A DNA stretch of 14,046 nt from an uncultured Ruminococcus sp. (GCA_946186215.1 CAMHMM010000020.1:1-14046); one strand, 5' to 3'. Shown: positions 5,896 to 12,774, numbered from the stretch's first letter. Translations and numbers: made by a program. Notes: generated from the letters alone by a model not told the origin.

Positions 5896-6831
5896 ATGAA
5901 GAGATTTCGCTTTCATCTCCCCGATATGTGGAACAACGGGCCGCTCAATATCAATCTGATAGATCTGTTAAAGGAGCATCCCGAATACTTCCGTGACGGC
6001 GTTGAGGTGGCATCGGTCTACGGCTGCATCCCCCCCGCAATATGGAACGGCGGCAGGAATGTAAACGGCTATGCCGATGACAACACCATAAACATGATCA
6101 TCACGGAATTCAACAAAAGGAAGGTTCCGCTGCGCTTTACCTTTACAAACCCGCTGCTTGAAGAAAAGCATATGTCCGATGCATTCTGCAACAAGCTGGT
6201 GAAAATGGCGGACGGCGGCTTCAATGAGGCAATCGTCAACAAACCCGTAATGGAGGATTATCTGCGTAAGAATTATCCCAAATACAAGCTCACATCATCC
6301 ACCTGCAAGCAGATCAGGAACTTTGACGACCTTGTAAAAGAGCTTGAAAAGGATTATTCCCTTGTAGTGCTCGACTATAATTTCAATAATAATTTTGAGA
6401 TACTTGAAAAGATACCCGAAAAGTACCGCAGCAAGGTCGAGATACTCGTATGTCCCTACTGCTTCCCCAACTGCAAGCGCAGAGGAGCACATTACGAATT
6501 TTTAGGCAAGCAGCAAATAGCCCGCTGTGCCCTCAGCACACTCAACGCCATGACCGGTCTGCAGGGTATAACCCGCGCTCAGGCGACCGAAGAATTCGCG
6601 TGTGATGCATTAAAACTCAACTTCCTTGAAACAACGAAATTCTCCACCCATGTAACGCCTGATGATCTGTTCGGCAGATATGCCGATCTGGGGTACGAGC
6701 ATTTCAAGATCGAAGGCCGCACGATGCACCTTCTCAATGTACTGGAAAGTTATGTTTACTACATGGCAAAGCCCGAGTACAGAGACCTTGTAAGATTAAA
6801 GCTCGGCCTTATGGCAATAAGCATGAACTGA
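5896..6831 (+). CDS. U32-peptidase-like protein with cysteine cluster
   Basis: The protein is 311 aa. HFKIEGR (residues 269-275) matches the KIEGR signature of the U32 peptidase-like family (YhbU/V, RlhA and TrhP relatives), and the alternating strand/helix pattern suits a TIM barrel. A cysteine-rich stretch, CPYCFPNC (186-193), plus C211 and C236 could bind metal or an iron-sulfur cluster, as the four cysteines do in UbiU/UbiV (family knowledge; the cluster here is inference). The classical U32 signature with its glycine/cysteine block is not fully present, so this is a divergent member. Known U32 relatives act in tRNA/rRNA hydroxylation, ubiquinone synthesis or collagen breakdown; none can be assigned here. 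It is translationally coupled to the membrane protein 2 nt upstream and is the last gene of the operon. It has no signal peptide, so it is probably cytoplasmic. Confidence 0.68.
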   Translation: MKRFRFHLPDMWNNGPLNINLIDLLKEHPEYFRDGVEVASVYGCIPPAIWNGGRNVNGYADDNTINMIITEFNKRKVPLRFTFTNPLLEEKHMSDAFCNKLVKMADGGFNEAIVNKPVMEDYLRKNYPKYKLTSSTCKQIRNFDDLVKELEKDYSLVVLDYNFNNNFEILEKIPEKYRSKVEILVCPYCFPNCKRRGAHYEFLGKQQIARCALSTLNAMTGLQGITRAQATEEFACDALKLNFLETTKFSTHVTPDDLFGRYADLGYEHFKIEGRTMHLLNVLESYVYYMAKPEYRDLVRLKLGLMAISMN

Positions 6832-6844
6832 TAAACAGCTGTAC

Positions 6845-6875
6845 TCTCCCCTGCCGATGGCGGGGGAGATTTTTT
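6845..6875 (+). terminator. Intrinsic terminator of the membrane/U32-like operon
   Basis: An 11-bp stem TCTCCCCTGCC/GGCGGGGGAGA (one G-T wobble) with a GAT loop is followed by six T residues, 13 nt after the stop codon. Confidence 0.9.
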
Positions 6876-6881
6876 CGATGC

Positions 6882-6915
6882 AAAAAACGATCCGCACGCT
6901 GCTCCCGTGCGGATC
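6882..6915 (-). terminator. Intrinsic terminator of the SPFH-RHH operon
   Basis: On the minus strand the 10-bp stem GATCCGCACG/CGTGCGGATC with a 7-nt loop is followed by GTTTTTTG. It sits 7 nt after the RHH stop codon and faces the plus-strand terminator at 6845-6875, so the two convergent operons each have their own terminator. Confidence 0.9.
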
Positions 6916-6922
6916 ATCTGCA

Positions 6923-7129
6923 TTATTCAAATTCCTCTACATCGATATCAGGGGGACGGTCGATCTCCTTACCGATGTAGCCGCCGTTTTTGCGGCGCTG
7001 CTTTACACACTCGCTCAATAGATATTCTATCTGTCCGTTTACCGACCTGAAATCATCCTCTGCCCACGAAGCGAGATCATTGTAAAGCCTTTCGGACAGT
7101 CTGAGGGGCACCTGCTTCTTGGCAGCCAT
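6923..7129 (-). CDS. Ribbon-helix-helix (Arc-type) DNA-binding protein
   Basis: The protein is 68 aa. The N-terminal strand KQVPLRLSERLYNDLASWAEDD followed by SVNGQIEYLLSECVKQRRK matches the RHH fold: alternating strand residues, the helix 1 to helix 2 turn with the SVN start of helix 2, and a hydrophobic helix-2 face. Such proteins bind DNA as dimers through the strand. The last 20 residues are acidic (PPDIDVEEFE). The ATG at 7129 was chosen because GGGAG lies 9 bases upstream; a TTG at 7132 would extend it by one codon. The ATG shares its A with the TGA stop of the SPFH gene (TGATG), so the two are translationally coupled. It has no toxin partner. It is the natural candidate to bind the 19-bp palindrome at the operon promoter (inference). 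Confidence 0.85.
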   Translation of the reverse strand: MAAKKQVPLRLSERLYNDLASWAEDDFRSVNGQIEYLLSECVKQRRKNGGYIGKEIDRPPDIDVEEFE

Positions 7130-8142
7130 CAATAAAGGCTCCCTGAATTGACCACAGGCTGTGCATCATGGTTGCCGCAAAGAACTACGAGCAGATTGGA
7201 TACCATAACAGCCTTTCTTTCATCATCGAGCTCTACGACATTTTTGGCACTGAGCTGTTCAAGAGCCATTTCCACCATGCCCACAGCGCCGTCAACAATG
7301 AGCTTTCTTGCATCTACAACTGCGGATGCCTGCTGTCTCTGGAGCATTGCTGCAGCGATCTCGGGAGCATATGCAAGGTAGGTGATCCTTGCTTCGATGA
7401 TCTCTATGCCTGCGTTGCGCACTCTTTCCTGTATCTCGTCGCGGATGCGCCCCGCAACGATCTCGCTGGAACCTCTGAGGCTTCCCTCATCGGCAATGCC
7501 GTCGCCTGTTGTATCAACATTCTCGGACACATCATAGGGATAGAGCCTTACGATGTTTCTCAGGGATGTATCACACTGGAGGGAAAGATATTCCTTGTAG
7601 TTGTCCACATCGAAAACAGCCTTTGCTGTGTCGGTAACGCGCCACATTACTGCAATGCCTATCTCTATGGGATTGCCGAGGCAGTCGTTGATCTTCTGCT
7701 TGTTGTTGTTGAGCGTCATGATTTTGAGGGATATTCGCTTGTCGGGGATCGTATATGCGGCATTTACCTCGGTGCCCTCGATCTTGAGACCTCTTGTTTC
7801 GCCGGAAACATCGCCGCTCTGTCTGAGCTTGGTGGATGCTGCGGGGTTCACTGCGGTGCAGAAGGGGTTTACCCAGTAGAAGCCGTCGCCCTTAAGGGTA
7901 CCTACATATTTTCCGAAGAGTGTGAGCACCAGCGCTTCCTGGGGCTTGAGCACCTTCAAGCCGAGAAGAAGTATCCAGCCGAATATGATCCATATTATGG
8001 ACAGCAGTGCGATAACGCCGCCCAGGGCTGTTTCGCTTACGACACCAAAAATAAGTGCGGGAAACGAAATGATATAAAGCGCGATAACGAGGAGCATCAT
8101 AGCCATACCGTTTTTCTTTTCGGTCAAAATTTTCTCAGTCAT
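7129..8142 (-). CDS. SPFH/band 7 domain membrane protein
   Basis: The protein is 337 aa. Two hydrophobic helices (about 14-34 and 41-61) are followed by a band 7 domain (about 65-270): LKPQEALVLTLFGKYVGTLKGDGFYWVNPF is the conserved entry, and GRIRDEIQERVRNAGIEIIEARITYLAYAPEIAAAMLQRQQASAVVDARK is the conserved helical end shared with stomatin/HflK-type proteins. It ends AQPVVNSGSLY. Family members oligomerise as membrane-associated rings and organise membrane microdomains or proteases; the partner here is unknown. Residues 210-220 (DTTGDGIADEG) look like a Ca-binding DxxGDGxxD loop inserted in the band 7 fold. GGGAGG precedes the ATG by 8 bases. First gene of a two-gene operon with the RHH protein. 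Confidence 0.92.
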   Translation of the reverse strand: MTEKILTEKKNGMAMMLLVIALYIISFPALIFGVVSETALGGVIALLSIIWIIFGWILLLGLKVLKPQEALVLTLFGKYVGTLKGDGFYWVNPFCTAVNPAASTKLRQSGDVSGETRGLKIEGTEVNAAYTIPDKRISLKIMTLNNNKQKINDCLGNPIEIGIAVMWRVTDTAKAVFDVDNYKEYLSLQCDTSLRNIVRLYPYDVSENVDTTGDGIADEGSLRGSSEIVAGRIRDEIQERVRNAGIEIIEARITYLAYAPEIAAAMLQRQQASAVVDARKLIVDGAVGMVEMALEQLSAKNVVELDDERKAVMVSNLLVVLCGNHDAQPVVNSGSLY

Positions 8143-8177
8143 ACTAATACCTCCCGGATATTGGTCGGATGTTTATT

Positions 8178-8196
8178 TGATATCATTATGATATCA
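8178..8196. promoter_or_regulatory. 19-bp perfect palindromic operator at the SPFH-RHH promoter
   Basis: TGATATCATTATGATATCA has 9-bp arms, TGATATCAT and ATGATATCA, around one central T. It covers the whole -10 box (8188-8193) and the expected start site, so a bound protein would block RNA polymerase. The RHH protein of the same operon is the likely ligand (inference). Confidence 0.72.
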
Positions 8197-8216
8197 CCGC
8201 AATATAAAAATGTCAA
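8188..8216 (-). promoter_or_regulatory. Sigma-A promoter of the SPFH-RHH operon
   Basis: On the minus strand TTGACA (8211-8216) and TATCAT (8188-8193) are separated by 17 bp. The leader of about 35-40 nt ends in GGGAGG before the ATG at 8142. Confidence 0.82.
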
Positions 8217-8245
8217 GCGTCTTTGCAAAAATCAGCACAACGCAC

Positions 8246-8290
8246 AAAAATCAGCGCAGATATTGTGATATATTCACAATCTGCGCTGAT
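8246..8290 (-). terminator. Long bidirectional terminator hairpin
   Basis: The arms ATCAGCGCAGAT (8250-8261) and ATCTGCGCTGAT (8279-8290) pair fully, and the stem continues through TGTGA/TCACA past a 2-nt bulge. On the minus strand it is followed by TTTTTG, and on the plus strand by ATGTATTTTTATT. It separates the AT-rich islet and tatD transcript from the SPFH promoter. Confidence 0.85.
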
Positions 8291-8353
8291 ATGTATTTTT
8301 ATTATAACGCTATGGTTTAAATTTTTTCTTGTGTTTACTTCAAAGGAAATTTA

Positions 8354-8680
8354 TCACTTATCACACAGAGAGCTTTTAGCAGTTAGGACCTTCAGTTTTT
8401 TCATATTTTTTAAAAAGTCCAAATTATTCGTATCCAAATTTCCTATAGTCAACAATCCAATGTTAGGTAACTTACATAAATCTAAGGCTTCTTTATCACC
8501 GCAATATTGAATAACAATCGATTCAGAATAATATCTCGAATAAATATTGCCATCTATTTCACAAAAAAATGAATTACTAATCAAATATATTCCTAAAGTT
8601 ATGCTCATACCAAATAAGAGAATAACCGCTATCTTTTTTACTTGAGGACTTATAATATTAATTTTCAAAAACCTTCTCAT
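8354..8680 (-). CDS. Short AT-rich membrane ORF with leucine-rich repeat-like tail (hypothetical)
   Basis: The protein is 108 aa and clearly more AT-rich in codon use than its neighbours. One membrane helix lies at about 17-36 (IAVILLFGMSITLGIYLI), with a KK before it and a short outer region after it. The C-terminal third, LDLCKLPNIGLLTIGNLDT followed by NNLDFLKNMKKLKVL, has the spacing of leucine-rich repeats of about 22 residues. It ends after about two repeats, so it looks truncated relative to LRR proteins. No ribosome binding site precedes the ATG, and the first codons overlap the 3' end of a possible remnant (8658-8756). It may be a decayed, horizontally acquired gene rather than an active one. 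Function unknown. Confidence 0.45.
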   Translation of the reverse strand: MRRFLKINIISPQVKKIAVILLFGMSITLGIYLISNSFFCEIDGNIYSRYYSESIVIQYCGDKEALDLCKLPNIGLLTIGNLDTNNLDFLKNMKKLKVLTAKSSLCDK

Positions 8681-8756
8681 ATGAATCTAATGATGTGATT
8701 ACTTTTAATTCATAGTCTCCAACAGTCTTCCCCGTTTGATACGAGGAAGACACAAT
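8658..8756 (-). pseudogene. Possible 3' remnant of a lost gene behind tatD
   Basis: In the frame ending at the TAA at 8658-8660, the sequence directly after the tatD stop reads protein-like (IVSSSYQTGKTVGDYELK then VITSLDSYEKVFEN) with no start codon. The end resembles the start of a PrcB-like domain (weak impression only). The frame is also open into the end of tatD, so chance cannot be excluded. It overlaps the start of the 108-aa ORF by 23 nt, as neighbouring operon genes often do, which suggests that an AT-rich two-gene block was cut at its 5' side. Confidence 0.3.
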
Positions 8757-8757
8757 G

Positions 8758-9537
8758 TCATATCCCGAAAAACCGCTTTGTATTTTCAAGGAGTATTTTC
8801 CGCAGTGCGGGCTCCGAACAGCATTTCACCTCTGCGAGCTTCCTTGACACATACACGACATTCTGGGGAAGATTGGGGTTTTTGAGCCCCTTTATCCCGC
8901 GGGGAAGCAGGTATGGCGCATCAGTCTCGATCATCAGCCTGTCGGGGGGGATGATCTTTGCGGCCTGCAAAAGCTCCGCGTTTCGCCTGTCGTCGCATAT
9001 CCAGCCCGTTATGCCGATCATGCAGCCCAGCGAGAGATAGCGCCGCGCAGTATCGGCACTGCCCGTAAAGCAGTGTACCACCGCTTTTTTTGCTGCCTCC
9101 GGATGGCGGGAGAGTATCTCAAAGAAATCATCCTCTGCGCTTCTTTCATGAAGAAACAGGGGCTTGCCTGTTTTCTCCGCAAGGCAGATATGCTTCTCAA
9201 AAACATCCCGCTGCACCTGTGCGGGGGAGAACATACGGTCGTAATCAAGGCCGCACTCGCCCACAGCTACAACGCTGCTGCTTTCAAGCAGCTTCTCAAG
9301 TGTTTTTATCGTGTCTGCCGTGCAGGATTTTGCGTCATGGGGGTGTATCCCCGCGGTGGAATATGCACCCTCATGTGTGTTGGCATATTCTGCGGCGGCG
9401 ATGCTGCTCCTTTCGGAGCTGCCCGTTATGATAAAACCCACTCCCGCGGCAGTGCTGTCATCGGCTATCTCGTTTTCCCTCCCTTTGAACTGGGAGCAGA
9501 AAAGATTGAGCCCTATATCAATATATTCGTATTCCAT
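8758..9537 (-). CDS. tatD: TatD-family metal-dependent deoxyribonuclease
   Basis: The protein is 259 aa, normal length. The N-terminus YIDIGLNLFCSQF follows the DIGVNL form of true TatD rather than the THxH form of YcfH-type paralogues. Further signatures are AGIHPHD, GECGLDYDR (metal-binding Glu), LFLHER (His), VVHCFTG (His) and IETDAPYLLPR (Asp), ending in LLENTKRFFGI. TatD proteins are cytoplasmic TIM-barrel 3'-5' DNA exonucleases linked to DNA repair and degradation; despite the name they are not needed for Tat export. The start at 9537 fits the family N-terminus, but the ribosome binding site is weak: AGGG lies about 12 bases upstream and belongs to the repeat hairpin at 9550-9577. It is preceded on the same strand by the unknown membrane protein gene and the repeat region 9550-9680. 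Confidence 0.92.
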   Translation of the reverse strand: MEYEYIDIGLNLFCSQFKGRENEIADDSTAAGVGFIITGSSERSSIAAAEYANTHEGAYSTAGIHPHDAKSCTADTIKTLEKLLESSSVVAVGECGLDYDRMFSPAQVQRDVFEKHICLAEKTGKPLFLHERSAEDDFFEILSRHPEAAKKAVVHCFTGSADTARRYLSLGCMIGITGWICDDRRNAELLQAAKIIPPDRLMIETDAPYLLPRGIKGLKNPNLPQNVVYVSRKLAEVKCCSEPALRKILLENTKRFFGI

Positions 9538-9549
9538 AATTTCATAATA

Positions 9550-9680
9550 CCCTGCGGCGAAACGCCGCTGTTACCCGGTAGGCAAAACCGACTGTTACTC
9601 GTTTTCTTATTTGAGCGGTAACTTTGCTCTGTGTCTCGGTTCGTTCATTTGCCGCAAAGTACGAATCGTTAGACTTTACC
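9550..9680 (-). repeat. Minus-strand copy of the linker-plus-hairpin repeat between tatD and the upstream gene
   Basis: Bases 9550-9577, read on the minus strand, are identical over 28 bases to 13000-13027 (CGGGTAACAGCGG, then TTT, then the matching CCGC arm and AGGG). Further upstream, minus-strand GTTACCGCTCAAATAAG and GTCTAACGATTCG align with the 93-bp unit at 984-1076 as a diverged copy. The element fills the 160-bp gap and ends only 12 bases before the tatD start. Confidence 0.75.
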
Positions 9681-9698
9681 CATTATATACGGTCACCC

Positions 9699-10571
9699 TC
9701 ACGGACGGCGGTTCTCTTCAAGAAATTTAGTGAACCAGTCCAGCGCTTCATCGAAATTCGCCTGCATTTTCTCTTCGCTCATGCCAAAGGTCTTTATAGG
9801 CTTTCTGAATGAGAAATACAGGTCGGAATCATTCATATCCGGAGCGCCGATGAGATCCCTGAACATGGTCTTTGCAACGGGATAACCGAGCCGCTGCGCG
9901 TTGGGATCATCCGGGAAAAGCTCCCTTGCATCCACAAAGCAGGTCTCGTCAAGCCCCAGCTCGTCATACGCCCTTTTGTTGCCTATCACAACGATAGTGT
10001 CTCCCGACTGGAACTCGCCCACAAGCTTTGTCCTGTCCGCCTGCATAAGGTACTGCTGCGCCTCGGTGTTTTCGGCGTAGTAGGCGGGGATGTAATAGAG
10101 CTTTACAAGCTGCTTACGGTCGTGGTTGAGATCCTCGGTGTATTCGCTCCATTTGTCGGTGATATCCGGAGCGATATAGGTCATATCAAAATTCTCGGCG
10201 ATATATATCACGGAGATATCGGGGCGCTCAGCCTTCAGAAAGTCCACGGTGAGGAATATCAGCACAGCGGCGATGACCGTTCCCGCTATAAGATAGAATT
10301 TATTGTGATAGATGAAGTTGGAGATCTTTTCCCGCAGCGTGTATTCGCGCTTGGGCTGCTCCTCTTCCTTTATCACATCGCCGCCGTCGGAAAGCCCCTG
10401 CTTCATGCGGATAAGCTCGCGCTTTTCGCGGAGAAGCTGTGCCTCATACTCGCGGCGTGAGGCTTCTTCCTTTTTGGCGCGTTCAAGCGTTTCCTCGGAC
10501 TGCCTGTGCAGCTCCTCGGCCTTTTCCTCACGCTTTGCTTCGCCGATCTTATCAAGTACAGATTTGCTCAT
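9699..10571 (-). CDS. Single-pass membrane protein with coiled-coil N-terminus (hypothetical)
   Basis: The protein is 290 aa and not recognised. Residues 5-60 are strongly charged and heptad-like (AKREEKAEELHRQSEETLERAKKEEASRREYEAQ), predicting a cytoplasmic coiled coil. One hydrophobic helix follows at about 92-110 (FYLIAGTVIAAVLIFLTVDF), then a domain of about 180 residues outside the membrane with no cysteine pair or catalytic motif I can identify, ending FLEENRRP. AAGGA precedes the ATG. It lies 70 bp downstream of lysS on the same strand, behind the hairpin at 10605-10636, and no separate promoter is visible, so it probably depends on read-through. The link to lysS could be positional only. 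Confidence 0.75.
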   Translation of the reverse strand: MSKSVLDKIGEAKREEKAEELHRQSEETLERAKKEEASRREYEAQLLREKRELIRMKQGLSDGGDVIKEEEQPKREYTLREKISNFIYHNKFYLIAGTVIAAVLIFLTVDFLKAERPDISVIYIAENFDMTYIAPDITDKWSEYTEDLNHDRKQLVKLYYIPAYYAENTEAQQYLMQADRTKLVGEFQSGDTIVVIGNKRAYDELGLDETCFVDARELFPDDPNAQRLGYPVAKTMFRDLIGAPDMNDSDLYFSFRKPIKTFGMSEEKMQANFDEALDWFTKFLEENRRP

Positions 10572-10600
10572 TTTATTCCTTATATCAAGTTTTACACCTT

Positions 10601-10636
10601 AAAAGTACAATGGATACCCTGCGGCATCCATTGTAC
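10601..10636 (-). terminator. Intrinsic terminator after lysS
   Basis: An 11-bp perfect stem GTACAATGGAT/ATCCATTGTAC with a 10-nt loop is followed on the minus strand by TTTTAAGG, 5 nt after the lysS stop codon. The short T-tract suggests partial termination, which would allow expression of the gene downstream. Confidence 0.75.
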
Positions 10637-10641
10637 ATTCA

Positions 10642-12213
10642 TCAGTTTTCTGATTTCATTGTGGGGAAGAGAAGTACATCCCTGATGGCAGGCGAATTGG
10701 TAAGGAGCATCACAAGACGGTCGATACCGTAGCCTATGCCGCCCGTGGGGGGCATACCGATCTCGAGAGCACGAAGGAAGTCTTCGTCGATGCGGTTTGC
10801 TTCCTCATCACCCTTTTTGAGGAGCTCCTCCTGAGCCATGAATCTCTCACGCTGATCAATGGGATCGTTGAGCTCGGAATAAGCGTTGCACATCTCCCAG
10901 CCGTTGATGAACAGCTCGAAGCGCTCCACATGACCGGGTGCGCCGGGCTTTTTCTTTGTAAGGGGAGAGATCTCGATGGGGTGATCCATAATGAATGTAG
11001 GCTGGATAAGGTGCTCTTCAACATAGGTCTCAAAGAAGAGATTGAGTATATCGCCCTTTTCGTGGCGTTCCTCAAATTCTATATGATGCTCCTTTGCCAG
11101 AGCTTTTGCAGCGGCAGTATCTGCCACCTGAGCAAAATCCACGCCTGAATACTTCTTCACCGCATCGATCATGGTAAGGCGCTCGAAGGGCTTTGAAAGG
11201 TCGATCTCATGATCGCCGTAGGGAACGGTAAGAGAGCCGCAGACCTCACCTGCAAGATACTTGAACAGGCTTTCCGTAAGCTCCATCATGCCGTTGTAGT
11301 CGGTGTATGCCTGATAAAGCTCCATAAGTGTGAATTCGGGGTTGTGTCTTGCGTCAACGCCCTCATTGCGGAACACCCTGCCGATCTCATAAACTCTTTC
11401 GAGACCGCCTACGATAAGCCTTTTCAGGTAGAGCTCCAGCGAGATCCTGAGCTTTACATCCTCGTTAAGAGCATTGTAGTGTGTCTCAAAGGGACGGGCA
11501 GCCGCGCCGCCTGCGTTTGATACCAGCATCGGTGTTTCAACCTCGATAAAACCGCGCTTGTCGAGGAAGCGGCGGATGCCTGCGATTATAGCCGATCTCT
11601 TTCTGAAGGTCTGAGCCACCTCGCGGTTTACGATAAGGTCAACATAGCGCTGTCTGTAGCGCATATCCTGATCCTTCAGGCCGTGCCACTTTTCGGGCAG
11701 GGGCAGCAGGGATTTCGAGAGCAGCACGATAGATACTGCATGGATGGTGATCTCGCCTGTGCGTGTTCTGAACGCATAGCCCTCTACGCCAACGATATCG
11801 CCCAGATCCCATGTCTTGAAGGACTTGAAAAGGTCTGCGCCCACATCATTTGTACGCACATAGACCTGAATATTGCCTTCGCTGTCGAGCACATTGATAA
11901 AGTTTGCCTTGCCCATGTCGCGGCGGCTCATAAGTCTGCCCGCGATGCGGACATTTATTCTGTTTGCCTCGAGTGCGGCCTTGAGCGCTTCATCATCGGC
12001 GCTTTCCTCTTTAAGACGCGCCTCGAGAGCCTCATAATCGGCCTTGATCTGTGCGGATTTTGCATTCACATCATAGGATGTTATCTCAAAGGGATCATGT
12101 CCCTCGGCCTTGAGCGCCGCAAGCTTTTCCATGCGTATGCGCTTGAGCTCATGGACATCCTGTACTTCTTCCTCCTGCTCACCTTCGGGAGCAGTTCTGA
12201 TATCTTCGTTCAT
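10642..12213 (-). CDS. lysS: Lysyl-tRNA synthetase, class II
   Basis: The protein is 523 aa. An OB-fold anticodon-binding domain (about 87-165: NVRIAGRLMSRRDMGKANFINVLD and IVGVEGYAFRTRTGEI) is followed by the class II catalytic core. Motif 1 is GFIEVETPMLVSNAGGAAARPF (about 221-242), motif 2 is YEIGRVFRNEGVDARHNPEFT (about 275-295), and motif 3 is GGIGYGIDRLVMLL (about 491-504). It charges tRNA-Lys with lysine in the cytoplasm. A slightly extended acidic N-terminus (residues 1-25) precedes the usual start of the family; the chosen ATG has GAGGA about 9 bases upstream. greA ends 10 bp upstream on the same strand, so greA-lysS form one operon driven by the promoter at 12746-12774. No T-box leader is present. 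Confidence 0.97.
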   Translation of the reverse strand: MNEDIRTAPEGEQEEEVQDVHELKRIRMEKLAALKAEGHDPFEITSYDVNAKSAQIKADYEALEARLKEESADDEALKAALEANRINVRIAGRLMSRRDMGKANFINVLDSEGNIQVYVRTNDVGADLFKSFKTWDLGDIVGVEGYAFRTRTGEITIHAVSIVLLSKSLLPLPEKWHGLKDQDMRYRQRYVDLIVNREVAQTFRKRSAIIAGIRRFLDKRGFIEVETPMLVSNAGGAAARPFETHYNALNEDVKLRISLELYLKRLIVGGLERVYEIGRVFRNEGVDARHNPEFTLMELYQAYTDYNGMMELTESLFKYLAGEVCGSLTVPYGDHEIDLSKPFERLTMIDAVKKYSGVDFAQVADTAAAKALAKEHHIEFEERHEKGDILNLFFETYVEEHLIQPTFIMDHPIEISPLTKKKPGAPGHVERFELFINGWEMCNAYSELNDPIDQRERFMAQEELLKKGDEEANRIDEDFLRALEIGMPPTGGIGYGIDRLVMLLTNSPAIRDVLLFPTMKSEN

Positions 12214-12223
12214 CCGGCTTTCC

Positions 12224-12703
12224 TCACTTGCTGATCTCCAGAACTTCCATCTGGATTATATGGTCATTGGGAGCCTCTACCTCGATGATATCTCCCACCT
12301 TCTTTTTCAGTGCTGCAACGCCGAGAGGAGAATCCTCCGATACCTTGCCGTTTTCGGGATCGGCCTCGGTGGAACCTACGATCTGGAGATCGAGAATCTC
12401 ATCGAGCTCATGATCCTTGAGCTTTACAAAGGAGCCCACACCGATCTCGTCGGTGGAAAGATCCTCGTCGCTTACGACCTCGGCCAGTTCGATCTTCTTT
12501 TCAATATCTATGATCTCGGCTTCGAGCAGTCCCTGCTCGTCCTTTGCTGCATCATACTCGGCGTTTTCGGAAAGGTCGCCCTGTGAACGCGCTTCCTTGA
12601 GCTTTTCGGCAACTTCCTTTCTGCGGACATTCTTTAAGTATTCAAGCTGTTCCTGAAGGTCTGCAAGACCTTTTGCGGACATTCTGATCTTTTTCTCAGC
12701 CAT
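12224..12703 (-). CDS. greA: Transcription elongation factor GreA
   Basis: The protein is 159 aa, typical length. The N-terminal coiled coil (about 10-75) carries the tip loop GDLSENAEYDAAKDEQ with the acidic residues (D43, E46) that enter the RNA polymerase secondary channel and promote cleavage of backtracked RNA. The C-terminal FKBP-like domain ends with the family motif SPLGVAAL and GDIIEVEAP. The ATG at 12703 was chosen because AAGGA sits 8 bases upstream. An earlier in-frame ATG at 12712 overlaps that ribosome binding site. It is the first gene of the greA-lysS operon, with a consensus promoter and an inverted repeat centred on its -35 box. Confidence 0.96.
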   Translation of the reverse strand: MAEKKIRMSAKGLADLQEQLEYLKNVRRKEVAEKLKEARSQGDLSENAEYDAAKDEQGLLEAEIIDIEKKIELAEVVSDEDLSTDEIGVGSFVKLKDHELDEILDLQIVGSTEADPENGKVSEDSPLGVAALKKKVGDIIEVEAPNDHIIQMEVLEISK

Positions 12704-12745
12704 TGTTATCATCCTTTACATGAGTGAATTGTTCTGCAATGTACT

Positions 12746-12774
12746 ATTATAACATATCCGCGCGGTGTTGTCAA
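12746..12774 (-). promoter_or_regulatory. Sigma-A promoter of greA-lysS
   Basis: On the minus strand TTGACA (12769-12774) and TATAAT (12746-12751) are separated by 17 bp, with TGT directly before TATAAT (extended -10). Both hexamers are perfect consensus, predicting high constitutive strength. Confidence 0.9.

Noticed and set aside
6923..8142. Toxin-antitoxin module (RHH protein as antitoxin)
   Set aside because: The partner is a 337-aa SPFH membrane protein, not a small toxin, and no other short partner ORF is adjacent.
7168..8268. 366-codon plus-strand ORF antisense to the SPFH gene
   Set aside because: It is rich in Cys and His and has no domain pattern. The opposite strand encodes a clear band 7 protein with promoter and ribosome binding site.
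9682..9687. Promoter for tatD based on a TATAAT hexamer
   Set aside because: The -10 match is perfect, but nothing like a -35 lies 16-18 bp upstream and there is no TG extension.
12704..12745. T-box or lysine riboswitch controlling greA-lysS
   Set aside because: The leader is only about 40 nt, too short for either, and no T-box sequence is visible.
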